In this document: positions 9,119 through 17,043 of the stretch, piece after piece
Position numbering within the stretch: the stretch's first letter is position 1
Layout: the number at the start of each line of letters is the position of its first letter
From: Mesobacillus jeotgali
GTDB taxonomy: Bacteria > Bacillota > Bacilli > Bacillales > Cytobacillaceae
Reading direction: 5' to 3'
Length of the DNA: 64,000 bases
Assembly (NCBI RefSeq): GCF_002874535.1
Contig: NZ_CP025025.1
Coordinates: 3,591,353 to 3,655,352 of the forward strand
Notes under the pieces: generated by a model
Told to the model about the DNA's origin: nothing
What the model saw: the letters and a program-made list of their open reading frames with translations, nothing else
Databases searched by the model: none
Translations under genes and position numbers: made by a program

Positions 9119-10129
9119 TTAGCGGGCCAATCCTAGCTCTTCAAGAAGCTTTTTCATGTCTTCCGCTTCTTTTTTCAAGAACTCGCTGTACTCTTCGCTA
9201 TCCATGTAAAGTTCTCCCCATCCATACTTCTTGCGGATTTCATCCCACGCAGGCGAGTCGCTTAGCTCTTTGAATTTATCTTCATAGTACTTAACAGCTG
9301 CAGGGTCCATTCCAGGAGGACCGAAGAAGCCTCTCCAGTTTACAAACGTTTCATCAATTCCCTGTTCCTTGGCTGTTTGGAAGTCAGATAAGACTTCTCC
9401 TTCCAGTCTCTCCTCAGAAGTGATACCAAGAACTTTGATTTTTCCTGCTTTTACTTGTTCAATCGTCTCTGCTACACCTGTTGTATAAACATCCACGCTT
9501 CCATTCAATACAGCAGTTAAACCACCCGCATCCGGATCAGAAATATACTTAATTTTAGTTACATCAACGCCAGCGGCCTTAGCAATTTTCACAAACTGCA
9601 TATGGTCCATACTCCCCGGTGATGAAGTTCCAATAACGCTGACGCTTGCAGGATCCTTTTTCATATCTTCAAATAAATCATTCAGGTTATTCCACTTGGC
9701 ATCTGATTTAACAACGAATGCACCGTAGTCTGCAATTACGTTCGCAAGCGGAGTGAAGTCTTCGTACCCATATTCAGATTGTCCATTTAAAGGCACTAAA
9801 ATTAATGGCGGTGATGCAACGAACATATTGTGCTCGCTGTCTTTTTTACCAGCGATATAGGCCCATCCAATGGCTCCCCCTCCACCAGCTTTATTGACAA
9901 CCGGTAAACGCTTGTCAATTATTTTCTCCTGTTCAAAAACCTGTGAAGCCATGCGGGCTGTTGTATCCCAACCGCCCCCTGGTCCAGCTGGAGCGGTAAT
10001 TTCAATCGGTTGAGTCGGTTTCCATTCTCCATTTTCCCCTGTTGCATTGCTGTCGCCAGAAGACTGGTTCGAACATCCTGCTGCCAGCAGCATCGTGAAC
10101 GCCGCAGCCGTCGCTAAAAACTTTTTCAT
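9119..10129 (-). CDS. tctC: Tricarboxylate-binding lipoprotein TctC
   Basis: Extracellular binding protein of the TTT/Bug family (336 aa). It has a lipobox (LLAAGC, Cys19) and the family features PIEITAPAGPGGGWDTTAR, a Gly-rich NKAGGGGAIGW stretch and DPDAGGLTAVLNG. It captures the carboxylate for TctA/TctB. A perfect CcpA box lies about 70 bp upstream, and a citrate-type two-component system follows on the same strand upstream, so expression is probably induced by substrate and repressed by preferred sugars. Confidence 0.92.
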   Translation of the reverse strand: MKKFLATAAAFTMLLAAGCSNQSSGDSNATGENGEWKPTQPIEITAPAGPGGGWDTTARMASQVFEQEKIIDKRLPVVNKAGGGGAIGWAYIAGKKDSEHNMFVASPPLILVPLNGQSEYGYEDFTPLANVIADYGAFVVKSDAKWNNLNDLFEDMKKDPASVSVIGTSSPGSMDHMQFVKIAKAAGVDVTKIKYISDPDAGGLTAVLNGSVDVYTTGVAETIEQVKAGKIKVLGITSEERLEGEVLSDFQTAKEQGIDETFVNWRGFFGPPGMDPAAVKYYEDKFKELSDSPAWDEIRKKYGWGELYMDSEEYSEFLKKEAEDMKKLLEELGLAR

Positions 10130-10197
10130 TTTGTTTCCCCCTTTATTAAACTTTCTTCTTCCATCCTTAAACGCTATGTTAATTCAGAATAATTAAA

Positions 10198-10213
10198 ATG
10201 TAACCGTTTGCAA
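10198..10213. promoter_or_regulatory. cre box (CcpA site) upstream of tctC
   Basis: ATGTAACCGTTTGCAA fits the 16-base consensus WTGNAANCGNWWNCAW at every position. Known CcpA sites of this type mediate catabolite repression in Bacillus. Confidence 0.65.
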
Positions 10214-10301
10214 TTTTACTTTCATAAAAACCTTTTTGTGTGTTTTGTTCATTTTGTTCATGGAGTTTTCCAAATTGAATTGCGAGTATTGAAATGCATA
10301 T

Positions 10302-10330
10302 AAAAAAACATCTCCTTTAAAGGAGATGCA
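10302..10330 (-). terminator. Terminator of the two-component operon
   Basis: On the minus strand, TGCATCTCCTTT / AAAGGAGATG is followed by TTTTTTTATA. Confidence 0.75.
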
Positions 10331-11002
10331 TCAAATCAAATAGTATTTTCGCTCTGGCCTTCCAACAATTCCGTATTCCAGTTCAGCCCTTGCCTTGCCT
10401 ACAGAAATTAAATATTCCAAATATCTTCTGGCTGTTGTTCTTGAAGCGCCTAAATGTTCACTTAAATCCTCCGCATTAATGCCACTTTTTAGCGAATTTA
10501 ATGTTTCCTCCACTTTTCCGAGTGTTAACGGATCGATTCCTTTTGGCAGAAAATCTGATTCTCCGACAGCCTGCCCTCCGGTAAATACCTGATCTATTAC
10601 TGCCTGATTAAATTCCTCATTAGATTCCATTAGTTCCCTGCGTCTAACCACCTTCTCCAAGGCTTCCTTGAATCGTTCAAAAGTGACTGGCTTTACTATA
10701 TAATCAATAACTCCATTGCGTATGGAAGGTTCCACTACTTTACGTTCTGTTGAAGCAGTGATCAAGATAATATCCAAATTCTCAAATCTTTTTCTTAAAA
10801 CTGGCAGCATTGATACACCGTTACGGTCTGGAAGATAGTTATCCAGCAATAACACATCTACTTCTTTATTCTCCAAAAGCTCCACGGCTTCCTTTGCATT
10901 CAATGCCTTGCCCACGACTGCAATACCCTCGATTTTCTCTATAAACTGTTCATGAATTGACGCAACCCTGAAATCATCTTCAGCAATAGCTGCCTTGATC
11001 AT
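10331..11002 (-). CDS. Citrate/malate-type response regulator
   Basis: CitB/CitT/DctR-family regulator. The open frame reaches 11032, but the best start is the ATG at 11002 (MIKAAIAEDD), 8 nt after AAGGGG. Receiver domain: acidic pair Asp9-Asp10, phosphoacceptor Asp54 (LLLDNYLPDRNG), Thr82 and Lys104 (YIVKPV). The C-terminal third is a helix-turn-helix (LSEHLGASRTTARRYLEYL) ending GRPERKYYLI, as in CitT-type regulators. It lies 44 nt after the sensor gene and next to tctCBA, its likely target. Confidence 0.88.
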   Translation of the reverse strand: MIKAAIAEDDFRVASIHEQFIEKIEGIAVVGKALNAKEAVELLENKEVDVLLLDNYLPDRNGVSMLPVLRKRFENLDIILITASTERKVVEPSIRNGVIDYIVKPVTFERFKEALEKVVRRRELMESNEEFNQAVIDQVFTGGQAVGESDFLPKGIDPLTLGKVEETLNSLKSGINAEDLSEHLGASRTTARRYLEYLISVGKARAELEYGIVGRPERKYYLI

Positions 11003-11046
11003 CACCATCACCCCTTCTCCCTGTGTTCTCAATCTTCCTTTAGTCC

Positions 11047-12648
11047 CTAATTTGCAACATTATGCCTTTTCTTCGGCAGGTAAACGGTCAATATCGATCC
11101 TTTGCCTGATTTTGATTCGACCTCAATGTTTCCATGAAGTTTGTCAATTGCCTGTTTAACAATTGCAAGTCCGTAACCACGATTTTCTTCACCCTTGGTA
11201 GAAAAGCCTGTTTCAAAGATTTTATCCGTTTCATCGACTGAAATCCCGGGTCCATTATCATATACTTCAATGATCAAGTCCTCTCCGAGATCGATTGCGA
11301 AGAATGTAACCTCACCGGCTTTGTTCCCTTCTACTGCATCGAAGGCATTGTCAAGTAAGTTCCCGATGATAGATATTACGTCTGTATAGGGAATATGTGC
11401 CGGAAGAGGGCCCATACTGCTATTCTCATCAATGATGAACTGAATTTTTTTCTCAGAGGCTTTTCCCAGTTTACCTAATAATAATGCTTGTATTTTCGTA
11501 TCAAAGATTTGGTCAAAAATGATCTTGTTTTGACTTTCATGGACTTCTGATTCTGCCTGGATCATTTCAATCGCTTCGTCATGCTTGCCCAGTTGGAGCA
11601 AACCTGAGAGCACATAAAGCTTGTTGGAAAATTCATGTGTTTGGGCACGTAAATCCTCAGAATACCTTTGTACTTCAGTCAAAGTCTCGAGCATTTTATT
11701 GATTTCTGTTTTATCCCGAAATGTTGATACTACCCCGATCACTTCACCGTTTTCAAAAATTGGAGTGCGGTTAATGATCATATCTCTATTTCTTAATGTA
11801 ATTTCATGATCACGGTCCGGCTTTCCTGATTCCAGTACACGATAGACGCCGGTATTGGGGATGATCCTTTCTATCTTTTGATTTAAGCTGTCCTCTTGTA
11901 TATCTAATAGTTCCTTTGCAGATTGGTTAATCATTGTAATATAACCATCTTTATCGACTGAGATAATACCTTCCTTTATCGAATAAAGGATTGCATTCCG
12001 TTCAAGGTATAGAGATGTCATTTCATGAGGCTCCAATCCTAGAGTTGTCCTCCGGATGTTTTTAGCCAAAAGATAGCTTGCGACAATTCCAATCATCACA
12101 ACGATTAATGAAATTAGCCCCATTTCCTTGCCCCTCTGAAAAGCATCCTCTTTCAGGTCAGCGATCATATAGCCAACTGAAATAATACCGACTATCTCCC
12201 CTTGCTGATTTCGGATGGGGCCCTTTCCCCTGATTGACTGGCCAAGCGAACCCTCCGCCTTTGATATATAAAATTCACCTTTTAAAGCAGGGCTGTTATC
12301 TCCTCCAACCATTGACAGGCCAAGTTTCTTCTCGTCTGGATGCGCATATCTGAGTCCGTCTTTATTGCCTACAACAATGAATTGAGCACCGGTTTCCCTC
12401 CTGATTTGATTCATGAGAGGCTGAAGTGTTTTAGAGGGATCTTCATTGTCAAAAGCATTAATAACGGTAGGCATGGAAGCGACTGTTTTTGCCAATTGAA
12501 GAGCCTGGTTTCCCCTCTGCTTTTCAACTTGTTTATATTCAATTACCAGTGAAATAACAAGAAAAATAAAGATGATAAACACCGTATTAACAATATTTGA
12601 GCCAATGATCTTTGTTTGCAGGGACATTGGAAGTTTTTTTCGTTTCAT
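11047..12648 (-). CDS. Citrate/malate-type sensor histidine kinase
   Basis: 533-aa membrane sensor of the CitA/DcuS family. Order: helix 1 (about 15-35), extracellular sensor domain with RYAHPDEKKLG and GQSIRGKGPI motifs typical of carboxylate sensors, helix 2 (about 178-197), PAS domain (ILYSIKEGIISVDKDG), Spo0B-like dimerisation helix with phosphoacceptor His in RAQTHEFSNKL, and HATPase with GNLLDNAFDAV, DNGPGI and GYGLAI. It probably senses the substrate of the neighbouring tct transporter. Confidence 0.9.
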   Translation of the reverse strand: MKRKKLPMSLQTKIIGSNIVNTVFIIFIFLVISLVIEYKQVEKQRGNQALQLAKTVASMPTVINAFDNEDPSKTLQPLMNQIRRETGAQFIVVGNKDGLRYAHPDEKKLGLSMVGGDNSPALKGEFYISKAEGSLGQSIRGKGPIRNQQGEIVGIISVGYMIADLKEDAFQRGKEMGLISLIVVMIGIVASYLLAKNIRRTTLGLEPHEMTSLYLERNAILYSIKEGIISVDKDGYITMINQSAKELLDIQEDSLNQKIERIIPNTGVYRVLESGKPDRDHEITLRNRDMIINRTPIFENGEVIGVVSTFRDKTEINKMLETLTEVQRYSEDLRAQTHEFSNKLYVLSGLLQLGKHDEAIEMIQAESEVHESQNKIIFDQIFDTKIQALLLGKLGKASEKKIQFIIDENSSMGPLPAHIPYTDVISIIGNLLDNAFDAVEGNKAGEVTFFAIDLGEDLIIEVYDNGPGISVDETDKIFETGFSTKGEENRGYGLAIVKQAIDKLHGNIEVESKSGKGSILTVYLPKKRHNVAN

Positions 12649-12858
12649 GACTCCCCCGGTAAAAAATTATTATAAATCTATTAATATTCTAATAATTTTC
12701 GACATTCTTGTCACCCTAATCTATCAAGTTTGAATACCCTGGCGCTTTTTTACATTGATGATGGAAGAAATATTGCTTCCAAAAGTGTTCAATCCCAGGT
12801 GACTATCCTTGCTGGTGCTAGTTTGTCTGTACACGAACGGGGAAAATTGCTGGAAAAC

Positions 12859-13228
12859 TCTATTGGACAAGCCGGACAGCGTATTCGCGTTTTGTGTCCA
12901 TTTGAAGAGGTCTATCGGACAAAACAAGCGGTCTTTTCGCAATTTTTGTCCGTTAGAAGGGCTCTATCGGACAAAACGAGCAGCCTTTTCACAATTCTTG
13001 TCCGTTAGAAGGGCTCTATCGGACAATACGATCGACCTTTTCGCAATATTTGTCCGTTAGAAGGGCTCTATCGGACAAAACAAGGGTCTTTTTTGTAATT
13101 TTTGTCCATTAGAAGGGCTCTATCGGACAAAACAAGCAGCCTTTTGACAATTCTTGTCCGTTAGAAGGACTCTATCGGACAAAACGAGCGGTCTTTTCGC
13201 AATTTTTGTCCATTAGAAGGACTCTAGC
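12859..13228. repeat. 52-bp tandem hairpin repeat array, seven copies
   Basis: The word TCTATYGG starts at 12859, 12911, 12963, 13015, 13067, 13119 and 13171, exactly 52 bp apart, with a decayed eighth start at 13223. In each unit TCTATCGGACAA and TTGTCCGTTAGA form inverted arms (4 bp, one T-T mismatch, 7 bp) around a variable loop of about 20 nt, followed by AAGGRC. Short frames crossing this array are repeat artefacts. The same unit length and arms recur at 63055. Confidence 0.9.
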
Positions 13229-13506
13229 GTTCTTTTTATAACCAGTGTCGATTGTACTGAAGGCCTGCTCTTTTCACAATTTGTTTCTATAGTGGAGGAA
13301 GCAACCTGAATACGAGGTGTTAAACTGAAATTAACTGTACTTGACCAATCTGTCATCAGCAAAGAGGATTCAGCCGGCTTTGAGGGAGGGTTTGTGGCTT
13401 TTGAGAGTAGAAAAGGGAATGGATACAAGAATTTCATGCTGGAAGAGGCGAGGAACACATTGCTGGCTGGCCCATTGATTTAAGAAGGGGGAATCCCCCT
13501 TCCCTG

Positions 13507-13626
13507 TTATTCCTTTAGATCTTTTTTAGTCATTTCGCTTCGAATGTTCACATCTTTGGATATGTTTCTTTCTTTATTGTTAGGATATTTGTTTTTACGT
13601 TCGCGGTTATCGTTACGATTTGTCAT
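13507..13626 (-). CDS. Small hydrophilic protein, 39 aa
   Basis: MTNRNDNRER... ending MTKKDLKE; very rich in Asn, Lys, Arg and Glu. AGAGGG lies 6 nt before the ATG at 13626; an ATG two codons earlier is too close to that site. It follows a similar small gene by 15 nt, and the two probably form one unit. Not a recognised family; possibly a spore-enriched small protein. Confidence 0.5.
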   Translation of the reverse strand: MTNRNDNRERKNKYPNNKERNISKDVNIRSEMTKKDLKE

Positions 13627-13641
13627 GTCCATCCCTCTTTC

Positions 13642-13770
13642 TTATTTTTTTCGGCTCTTGCCAGAGTTAATGTCCTGGTCATTGCCTAACTCACCATTCG
13701 TACGGCCTTTTTCCTTAGCGATCTTTCCGCCAAGTCTTACATTAGGCTGGCTGATTTCTTTTTCATTCAT
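13642..13770 (-). CDS. Small hydrophilic protein, 42 aa
   Basis: MNEKEISQPN... with RLGGKIAKEKGRTNGELGND in the middle and a basic SGKSRKK end. A GGGGGTG ribosome site lies 7 nt before the ATG. Upstream partner of the 39-aa gene. No membrane segment, no Cys. Function unknown. Confidence 0.5.
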   Translation of the reverse strand: MNEKEISQPNVRLGGKIAKEKGRTNGELGNDQDINSGKSRKK

Positions 13771-13854
13771 GTTTGTCACCCCCAGTTTTAAGATGCTCAA
13801 TTTTTAAAAATAAATTTCGGAAATTAAATCTTTGTCATTGCACATCGTTTCTGT

Positions 13855-13878
13855 TATGTAATATACTTTAATTACATA
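13855..13878. promoter_or_regulatory. Spaced palindrome, possible operator
   Basis: TATGTAAT and ATTACATA form a perfect inverted repeat with an 8-bp gap, in the divergent region between the small genes and the gene at 13918. TCTGTTAT also occurs twice here as a direct repeat. Confidence 0.4.
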
Positions 13879-13917
13879 TTCTGTTATATAACAATAAAAT
13901 GAGAGAGAGGTAGAAAC

Positions 13918-14241
13918 ATGACAAAGACGGATGCAATTGCACGGAGGATTTTGGGCTGGAAGCTTAACAGATGGGATCGCTGGTATGATTATGAAAAAGG
14001 TGTATTCATCAATGATTCCGAATTCCAGCCGGAGCGTAACCTTGTACATGCGATGCTGGTTGTCGAGAGACTGGAGAAATTAGGCTACAGCTTCTCATCT
14101 AATGGAGTTTCCGAGGCCGCTTTTAATCAATTTAAAGGTACGGGGGAAAATCTGCCTGAAGCAATTACAAATGCCGCCTATGCCATCATTGAAAATGACT
14201 CAGTTGTGTCCAGTACGTCCTTGTGGCGTAAGCTTTCATAA
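13918..14241 (+). CDS. BC1872-like/phage ABA-sandwich-like protein
   Basis: 107-aa soluble protein starting TKTDAIARRILGWKLNRWDRWYD. The IARRILGWK...WDRW pattern followed by NLVHAMLVVERLEKLGY matches the small proteins found in phages and Bacillus chromosomes with an ABA-sandwich fold. Function unknown. There are no other phage genes around it. GAGAGAGG precedes the ATG; a shared terminator follows. Confidence 0.6.
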   Translation: MTKTDAIARRILGWKLNRWDRWYDYEKGVFINDSEFQPERNLVHAMLVVERLEKLGYSFSSNGVSEAAFNQFKGTGENLPEAITNAAYAIIENDSVVSSTSLWRKLS

Positions 14242-14244
14242 TGC

Positions 14245-14286
14245 AAAAAGAGCTGCCATCCACACCTTGGAGGGCAGCTCTTTTGA
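14245..14286. terminator. Bidirectional terminator between the BC1872-like gene and cydS
   Basis: AAAAGAGCTGCC / GGCAGCTCTTTT, a 12-bp perfect stem, lies between convergent genes. Confidence 0.8.
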
Positions 14287-14288
14287 AT

Positions 14289-14387
14289 TTATTCCACTTT
14301 TTCGTCCTTCCCTGCCAGCCAGAATGAGGCGGCAATCGATGCGATTATGACAATGTAAGGTGCGTAAAACATTGTGAATTCAGCCAT
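14289..14387 (-). CDS. cydS: Cytochrome bd oxidase small subunit CydS
   Basis: 32-aa single-helix protein, MAEFTMFYAPYIVIIASI... ending FWLAGKDEKVE. It matches what I recall of Geobacillus CydS (MYAP start, FW..KD..V.E end), which sits beside CydA and stabilises the heme groups. An AGGAGG ribosome site overlaps the cydB stop region, so it is the third gene of cydA-cydB-cydS. Confidence 0.8.
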   Translation of the reverse strand: MAEFTMFYAPYIVIIASIAASFWLAGKDEKVE

Positions 14388-14398
14388 TTTCCAACCTC

Positions 14399-15424
14399 CT
14401 ATGCGTGGTCGTTCCTTTTCCCCTGGACATAGTCTTTATTGAATAAAAACAATCTCAGCAGCAAGTACAGTGATGGAAGCAGAAGCCCCAGCCCTGCTAC
14501 GAACGCGATGATGAGCGCAATCGCCATCGCTTCATTTGTAAAGCTGTCGTAAATGCTGAGAAACGGATATAACAGATACGGGTAATGGGAAACTCCATAA
14601 GCAAAGAAAGCAACAAAGAATTGCCCGGTCAATAGCCCGAACGCAACTCCGTATGACTTTCGTTTCCCAATCAGATACACTGTTCCTAAAAACAGGATGA
14701 AGGAGATGGCAAACAGCCACCATAAATCAACCAGCCTGCTGTAATGCTCGGGATTGTGGTCCCTGAGTTCAACGATGATTCCTGTTGCGGTCACGATCGC
14801 AGGCACCGACCAGATCAAGGCATATTTCCGCAGCAGCTCTGTAGCAGGTCCATCCTGTGCCTTATTCGCATACCACGTTAAAAAAACGGCAGATATATAT
14901 AGAACTGCCGCCAGGCTAAGGACGACAATACTCCATGTCAATGGACTTGTGAACAGGGCCCAATAGTCCAATTCCACGCCCGATGCAGTCTCTTCCACGA
15001 AGCCTCCCTCTGAAATCGTCAGTACGATCGATAAGGAGGCCGGGATGAACAAGCCGGTAAGTCCATATAAATACGTATATCTCTTGTGCTTTAATCCACC
15101 GTAAGTAGTAAACGCATAGTAAGCCCCGCGGATGGCGAGCAAAACAACTCCAATGCTTGCCGGGACTAGCAGGATTGTTCCGTAGTAATAAGCTGTTTTA
15201 GGAAAGAACCCGACAATTCCCACGAAGAAAAATACAAGGAATACATTCGTGACTTCCCAAACAGGCGATAAATAACGCTGGATAATCCCTGTCAGGATAT
15301 GCTGCTTTCCTCTGAACAGGCTATAAGCATTGAAAAAACCTGCTCCAAAATCGATGGAGGCGACGATGACATACCCAAAGAGAAAGAGCCAAAGAACCGA
15401 GATTCCGATTATTTCAAGTGTCAT
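14399..15424 (-). CDS. cydB: Cytochrome bd quinol oxidase subunit II
   Basis: 341-aa membrane protein with about nine helices and a CydB-type start (WLFLFGYVIVASIDFGAGFFN). With CydA it forms the terminal oxidase that reduces oxygen to water with menaquinol, without pumping protons. It overlaps cydA by 4 nt. Size fits the YthB/CbdB branch at least as well as classic CydB, so the symbol is by function. Confidence 0.9.
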   Translation of the reverse strand: MTLEIIGISVLWLFLFGYVIVASIDFGAGFFNAYSLFRGKQHILTGIIQRYLSPVWEVTNVFLVFFFVGIVGFFPKTAYYYGTILLVPASIGVVLLAIRGAYYAFTTYGGLKHKRYTYLYGLTGLFIPASLSIVLTISEGGFVEETASGVELDYWALFTSPLTWSIVVLSLAAVLYISAVFLTWYANKAQDGPATELLRKYALIWSVPAIVTATGIIVELRDHNPEHYSRLVDLWWLFAISFILFLGTVYLIGKRKSYGVAFGLLTGQFFVAFFAYGVSHYPYLLYPFLSIYDSFTNEAMAIALIIAFVAGLGLLLPSLYLLLRLFLFNKDYVQGKRNDHA

Positions 15425-16767
15425 CGAAATTCACCTTCCTTCTCCAGTTCCCTGTCTGCCAGTTCTTGTTCAACTGTATTTTTCCGGAACATCCTTGTTA
15501 ATACTACGGTGCTGCCAATGGCAAGAATCAAGTATAAACCTGCAAACAGAAGCAGCATCAAATCGACCTGTCCGCTTGTGGTCGCCGCATCCTCAACCTT
15601 CATGATTCCTCGAAGGATCCATGGCTGCCTTCCGACTTCAGCAAACCACCAGCCAAGTTCGATCGCCAGCATAGATAACGGTCCGCCGAAGACAATCAGC
15701 CAACGGTACCCTCTTGTCCTGATAAAACTCCATTTCATCCACACACCCACGACATAGACAAGTGAAAGGGCCATCATCCACATCCCGATTGTCACCATTC
15801 CATCAAACAAATAATGAATATACAACGGCGGGATTTCGTCTTCAGGGAATTCATTAAGACCAATCACTTCAGCGTTAGGATCGCTATGAGCGAGAATACT
15901 TAGTGCATATGGAATTTCAAGCGCATATTTTACTTCGCCGTCATCAAGAACACCATACAACATCAACGGAGCTCCCTCGTGTGTTTCGAAGTGCCATTCT
16001 GCTGCTGCCAGCTTTTCCGGCTGGTATTCTGCGAGGTATTTACCTGAAAAATCCCCGATGACCGCAGCCGCAATTGAAAAGATAAGACCGATTTTCATCG
16101 TTAAAAATAACGCTTTTTTATGATAGATATGATCCGAACCTTTTAGAAGTCGGAATGCGCCTATCGAAGCGAGTACAAATGCTGAGGTCATATAAGCTGT
16201 CGCCAGAACATGGGCGACCTTCGTCGGCATCGCCGGATTGAACATCGCAAGAACAGGATTGATATTGACCAGCTGGCCGTTCACAAGGTCAAATCCTTGC
16301 GGCGCATTCATGAACGCATTGACGATTGTGATGAACACGGCTGAAAACGATGCTCCAACTGCCACCGGAATCAACAGCAGCAAATGTTTCTTCTGATTTT
16401 CAAACCGGTCCCATGTATATAGATAAATTCCCAGGAAAATTGCTTCAAAGAAGAACGCGAAAGTTTCCATGAACAGCGGGAGAGCAATTACATTGCCCGC
16501 CAGTTCCATAAAATTTGGCCACAGCAAGGAAAGCTGCAGGCCAATAGCCGTCCCGGTCACAACTCCGACCGCAACGGTGATGACAAAGCCGCGCGTCCAT
16601 CTTCTTGCGAGCAGGATATAATGCTCATCCTGTTTCTTGATTCCCAGCCACTGAGCGATCATGATCATCAGCGGTATCCCGACCCCGATGGTGGCATAAA
16701 TAATATGAAAGGATAATGTAAGCTCCGTTAAGACACGGCTGAAAAAAACTGATTCTTCATTCCCCAT
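15421..16767 (-). CDS. cydA: Cytochrome bd quinol oxidase subunit I
   Basis: 448-aa heme-bearing subunit. Seen: N-terminal SFHIIYATIGVGIPL with the heme His, RWTRGFVITVAVGVVTGT, LPLFMETFAFFFEAIFLGIYLY, and the GRQPWILRG signature near residue 400. The Q-loop is short, typical of Bacillaceae YthA/CbdA enzymes. Oxidises menaquinol at the outer side of the membrane. First large gene of the operon; a tiny membrane protein gene lies 17 nt upstream. Confidence 0.92.
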   Translation of the reverse strand: MGNEESVFFSRVLTELTLSFHIIYATIGVGIPLMIMIAQWLGIKKQDEHYILLARRWTRGFVITVAVGVVTGTAIGLQLSLLWPNFMELAGNVIALPLFMETFAFFFEAIFLGIYLYTWDRFENQKKHLLLLIPVAVGASFSAVFITIVNAFMNAPQGFDLVNGQLVNINPVLAMFNPAMPTKVAHVLATAYMTSAFVLASIGAFRLLKGSDHIYHKKALFLTMKIGLIFSIAAAVIGDFSGKYLAEYQPEKLAAAEWHFETHEGAPLMLYGVLDDGEVKYALEIPYALSILAHSDPNAEVIGLNEFPEDEIPPLYIHYLFDGMVTIGMWMMALSLVYVVGVWMKWSFIRTRGYRWLIVFGGPLSMLAIELGWWFAEVGRQPWILRGIMKVEDAATTSGQVDLMLLLFAGLYLILAIGSTVVLTRMFRKNTVEQELADRELEKEGEFR

Positions 16768-16784
16768 TCTTTAACTCCCCTTTT

Positions 16785-16880
16785 CTACCCAGCAAAAATT
16801 CGTCCGATAAATGACAGACCCATGATTGCCGCCACAATAAAAGCCAGCCACATAAGCATTTTTTCTTGTTTTTTATACAT
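16785..16880 (-). CDS. Tiny single-helix membrane protein upstream of cydA, 31 aa
   Basis: MYKKQEKMLM then a hydrophobic helix (WLAFIVAAIMGLSFIG) and RIFAG. GAGGTGA lies 6 nt before the ATG. It lies 17 nt upstream of cydA on the same strand, so it is probably the first gene of the oxidase operon. It differs from CydS and could be a second small subunit or an assembly factor. Not recognised from any named family. Confidence 0.6.
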   Translation of the reverse strand: MYKKQEKMLMWLAFIVAAIMGLSFIGRIFAG

Positions 16881-17043
16881 ATAGTCACCTCGAGAGTTTG
16901 TTCACTAAATCACATTTCGGCGCAAGCTCTGACCTGATCCTTTATACCGTATAATTGTGAGAGAAATATGTTATGTAATCCATTTGGCGTCTCTCATTAC
17001 ATTCCCGTTCTCTGGCCTGTTAAAACGACAAAACGGTATATTG

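Noticed and set aside
12730-13060. Overlapping 80-90-aa frames on the plus strand
   Set aside because: They cross the 52-bp repeat array; 52 is not a multiple of three, the peptides repeat in shifted frames, and no ribosome site is present.
12859-13228. CRISPR array
   Set aside because: The 52-bp units are joined head to tail with internal inverted arms and only partly varied loops; there are no unique spacers of constant length and no cas genes.
13918-14241. Prophage remnant
   Set aside because: Only one phage-like small protein is present; no integrase, attachment repeats or structural genes are nearby.
16881-16940. Rex (redox) box upstream of the cyd operon
   Set aside because: TTGTTCACTAAATCACA has TGTGA-like pieces but the halves do not form the TTGTGA-N6-TCACAA palindrome.
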